Shown: in pieces, positions 62,226 to 64,000 of the stretch | Layout: every line of letters starts with the position of its first letter | How positions within the stretch are numbered: the stretch's first letter is position 1 | DNA from: Caulobacter sp. NIBR2454 | GTDB taxonomy: Bacteria; Pseudomonadota; Alphaproteobacteria; Caulobacterales; Caulobacteraceae | Assembly (NCBI RefSeq): GCF_027474405.1 | Contig: NZ_CP114871.1 | Span: forward strand, 3,605,001-3,669,000 | DNA length: 64,000 nucleotides | Direction: 5' to 3' | Position numbers and translations under genes: made by a program | The notes under the pieces: model-generated | Told to the model about the DNA's origin: nothing | Databases searched by the model: none | What the model saw: only the letters and a program-made list of their open reading frames with translations

Positions 62226-64000
62226 TTAGGCTTCCGCGTCTTCCTTGGCGTCGGCCTTGGCCGACAGGTCTTCACCCGTCACCTGATCGACGACCTTCAT
62301 CGAAAGCTTGGTCTTGCCGCGATCGTCGAAGCCCAGGAGCTTGACCTTCACGGTCTGGCCTTCGGTCAGCACGTCGCTGGGCTTGGAGACTCGCTCGTTG
62401 CTGATCTGGCTGACGTGAACGAGGCCGTCCTTGGCGCCGAAGAAGTTCACGAAGGCGCCGAAGTCCACGACCTTGACGACCTTGCCGTCGTAGATCGCGC
62501 CGACTTCCGCTTCCTGCGTGATCGACTTGATCCACTTCACGGCCGCTTCGATCTTGGCCCCGTCCGAGGCCGAGACCTTCACGGTGCCGTCGTCGCTGAT
62601 ATCGACCTTGGCGCCGGTCTTCTCGACGATCTCGCGGATCACCTTGCCGCCCGAACCGATCACTTCACGGATTTTGTCGGTCGGGATGGAGATGGTTTCG
62701 ATCTTCGGGGCGAAGTCGCCGACGCTGTCGCGCGGGGCGTCCATGGCCTTGTTCATCTCGCCCAGGATGTGGTCGCGGCCGGCTTTCGCCTGCTTCAGAG
62801 CCTGTTCCATGATGGCGGGCGTGATGCCGGCGATCTTGATGTCCATCTGAAGGCTGGTGATGCCTTCCGAGGTGCCGGCGACCTTGAAGTCCATGTCGCC
62901 CAGGTGATCTTCGTCACCCAGGATGTCGGACAGAACGGCGAAGCCGTCGCTTTCCAGGATCAGGCCCATGGCGATGCCCGAGACCGGACGGATCAGCGGC
63001 ACGCCCGCATCCATCATGGCCAGCGAGGCGCCGCAGACCGTGGCCATCGAGGACGAGCCGTTGGACTCGGTGATCTCCGACACCAGACGGATGGTGTAGG
63101 GGAAGTCTTCCTTGGCCGGCAGCATCGGACGGATGGCGCGCCAGGCCAGCTTGCCGTGGCCGATTTCGCGGCGACCCGGCGAGCCCATGCGGCCCGTCTC
63201 ACCCACCGAATAGGGCGGGAAGTTGTAGTGCAGCAGGAAGGATTCCTTGTAGGTGCCTTCCAGGGCGTCGATGAACTGCTCGTCGTCGCCGGTGCCCAGG
63301 GTCGCGACCACGATGGCCTGGGTTTCGCCGCGGGTGAACAGGGCCGAGCCGTGGGTGCGGGGCAGGATGCCCACTTCGCCCAGGATCGGACGGACCTTGT
63401 CGACGGTGCGGCCGTCGATGCGCAGGCCGGTGTCCAGGATGCCGCGACGGACGACGTCGGCTTCCAGTTCCTTGAACACGCCGGCCAGCTTGTTGACGTC
63501 CATACCGGCCGGGTTGGTGTCCGACAGGCCCATGGCCGCGATCGCCTTCTTCTTGGCGACGCCGATGGCTTCCTGGCGGTCTTGCTTCTTCTGAATCTTG
63601 TAGGCGGCGGCGATATCGGCGCCCACGAGGCCCTTCATTTCGGCCTTGATCGCGTCCGTGTCTTCCGCCGTGAAGTCGAAAGGCTCCTTGGCGGCGTGTT
63701 CGGCCAGTTCGATGATCGCTTCGATCACCGGCTGAATCTGGGCATGGGCGAAGTTGACGCCGCCCAGGACCACTTCTTCGGTCAGTTCCTTGATCTCGGA
63801 TTCGACCATCATCACCGCGTCGGTGGTGCCGGCGACCACGAGGTCCATGGCGCTTTCCTTCAGCTCGTCGAGCGTCGGGTTCAGCACGTATTCGCCGTCG
63901 ATATAGCCGACGCGCGCGGCGCCGATCGGGCCCATGAACGGGGCGCCGGACAGGGTCAGGGCGGCGGACGCCGCGACCATGGCCAGGATGTCGGGATCGT
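62226..64000 (-). CDS. pnp: Polyribonucleotide nucleotidyltransferase (5' end beyond window)
   Basis: The C-terminal 590 residues of PNPase; the gene runs off the right edge and about 120 N-terminal residues are missing. The core shows [46 protein letters not shown] and [15 protein letters not shown]. The KH domain has [21 protein letters not shown] and the S1 domain has [21 protein letters not shown], both intact. It degrades RNA 3' to 5' with phosphate and acts with RNase E in the degradosome. A terminator follows the stop. Confidence 0.98.
   Translation of the reverse strand, partial: DPDILAMVAASAALTLSGAPFMGPIGAARVGYIDGEYVLNPTLDELKESAMDLVVAGTTDAVMMVESEIKELTEEVVLGGVNFAHAQIQPVIEAIIELAEHAAKEPFDFTAEDTDAIKAEMKGLVGADIAAAYKIQKKQDRQEAIGVAKKKAIAAMGLSDTNPAGMDVNKLAGVFKELEADVVRRGILDTGLRIDGRTVDKVRPILGEVGILPRTHGSALFTRGETQAIVVATLGTGDDEQFIDALEGTYKESFLLHYNFPPYSVGETGRMGSPGRREIGHGKLAWRAIRPMLPAKEDFPYTIRLVSEITESNGSSSMATVCGASLAMMDAGVPLIRPVSGIAMGLILESDGFAVLSDILGDEDHLGDMDFKVAGTSEGITSLQMDIKIAGITPAIMEQALKQAKAGRDHILGEMNKAMDAPRDSVGDFAPKIETISIPTDKIREVIGSGGKVIREIVEKTGAKVDISDDGTVKVSASDGAKIEAAVKWIKSITQEAEVGAIYDGKVVKVVDFGAFVNFFGAKDGLVHVSQISNERVSKPSDVLTEGQTVKVKLLGFDDRGKTKLSMKVVDQVTGEDLSAKADAKEDAEA

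Overview
The window looks like chromosome from an alphaproteobacterium of the Caulobacteraceae, most likely Caulobacter or a close relative. The evidence is the high G+C with strong third-position bias, a DivL-type kinase with tyrosine in place of the phospho-acceptor histidine, mmcB and comM each preceded by an alphaproteobacterial LexA site (GTTC-N7-GTTC), several TonB-dependent receptors, and a RegB/RegA/Sco cluster. No rRNA, tRNA, CRISPR array, transposase or integrase was seen. Almost all of the sequence is coding; the only geneless gap over 300 bases is 22376-22712.

Layout. 1-5.8 kb: the 5' part of divL (cut by the left edge), a small zincin, a class III sirtuin, a ferritin-like di-iron protein and two tandem lipocalins. 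5.8-7.3 kb: a short stretch of visibly lower G+C with two genes of unknown function, one carrying an HExxH motif; this is the best candidate for acquired DNA. 7.4-15.6 kb: mmcB, a ChaN-like protein, a TonB receptor, regA/regB and senC, a PHB depolymerase and a YgjP-like metallopeptidase. 15.6-22.4 kb: PBP1A, a small membrane protein, recQ, a serine hydrolase and a soluble MCP-like protein with reversed domain order. 22.7-28.4 kb: a small membrane protein, then a Tat-exported phospholipase C and a TonB receptor, with a divergent DeoR-type regulator. 28.5-37.3 kb: gyrB, recF, an S9 peptidase and dnaN in one direction, a DUF2061 protein, then grpE and hrcA. 37.4-41.2 kb: rph, a membrane-anchored AraC regulator, a CPBP protease, an XRE/DUF2975 pair and an unlisted 38-residue membrane peptide. 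41.2-49.1 kb: gst, then the collinear housekeeping run rdgB-hemW-rsmI-yraN-sirB1-like-gshB, a repeat protein with an RTX-like tail and comM. 49.1-58.5 kb: an NTF2-like protein, a hybrid kinase, ampG, a serine protease, DUF350, rlmN, an isoaspartyl peptidase, a quinone oxidoreductase and an SDR. 58.5-64 kb: an iron locus (piuC plus a siderophore receptor behind a Fur-like box), a small proline-rich membrane protein and pnp (cut by the right edge).

How the genes work together. Replication and DNA-damage functions are prominent (dnaN, recF, gyrB, recQ, mmcB, comM). Heat-shock control is represented by hrcA-grpE. Redox control of respiration is suggested by RegB/RegA beside a Sco-type copper chaperone. 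Nutrient capture appears twice: siderophore iron at the right end, and probably phosphocholine or phosphate at 23-28 kb. Cell-wall synthesis and recycling are represented by PBP1A and AmpG.

Most of the window is recognisable core genome. The items least explained by known families are the low-G+C pair at 5.8-7.3 kb, the MCP-like protein at 21.3-22.4 kb, the repeat/RTX-like protein at 46.8 kb and the 38-residue peptide at 40.9 kb. Five convergent gene pairs share a CTAG stop overlap. All calls come from reading the sequence; no database search was run.
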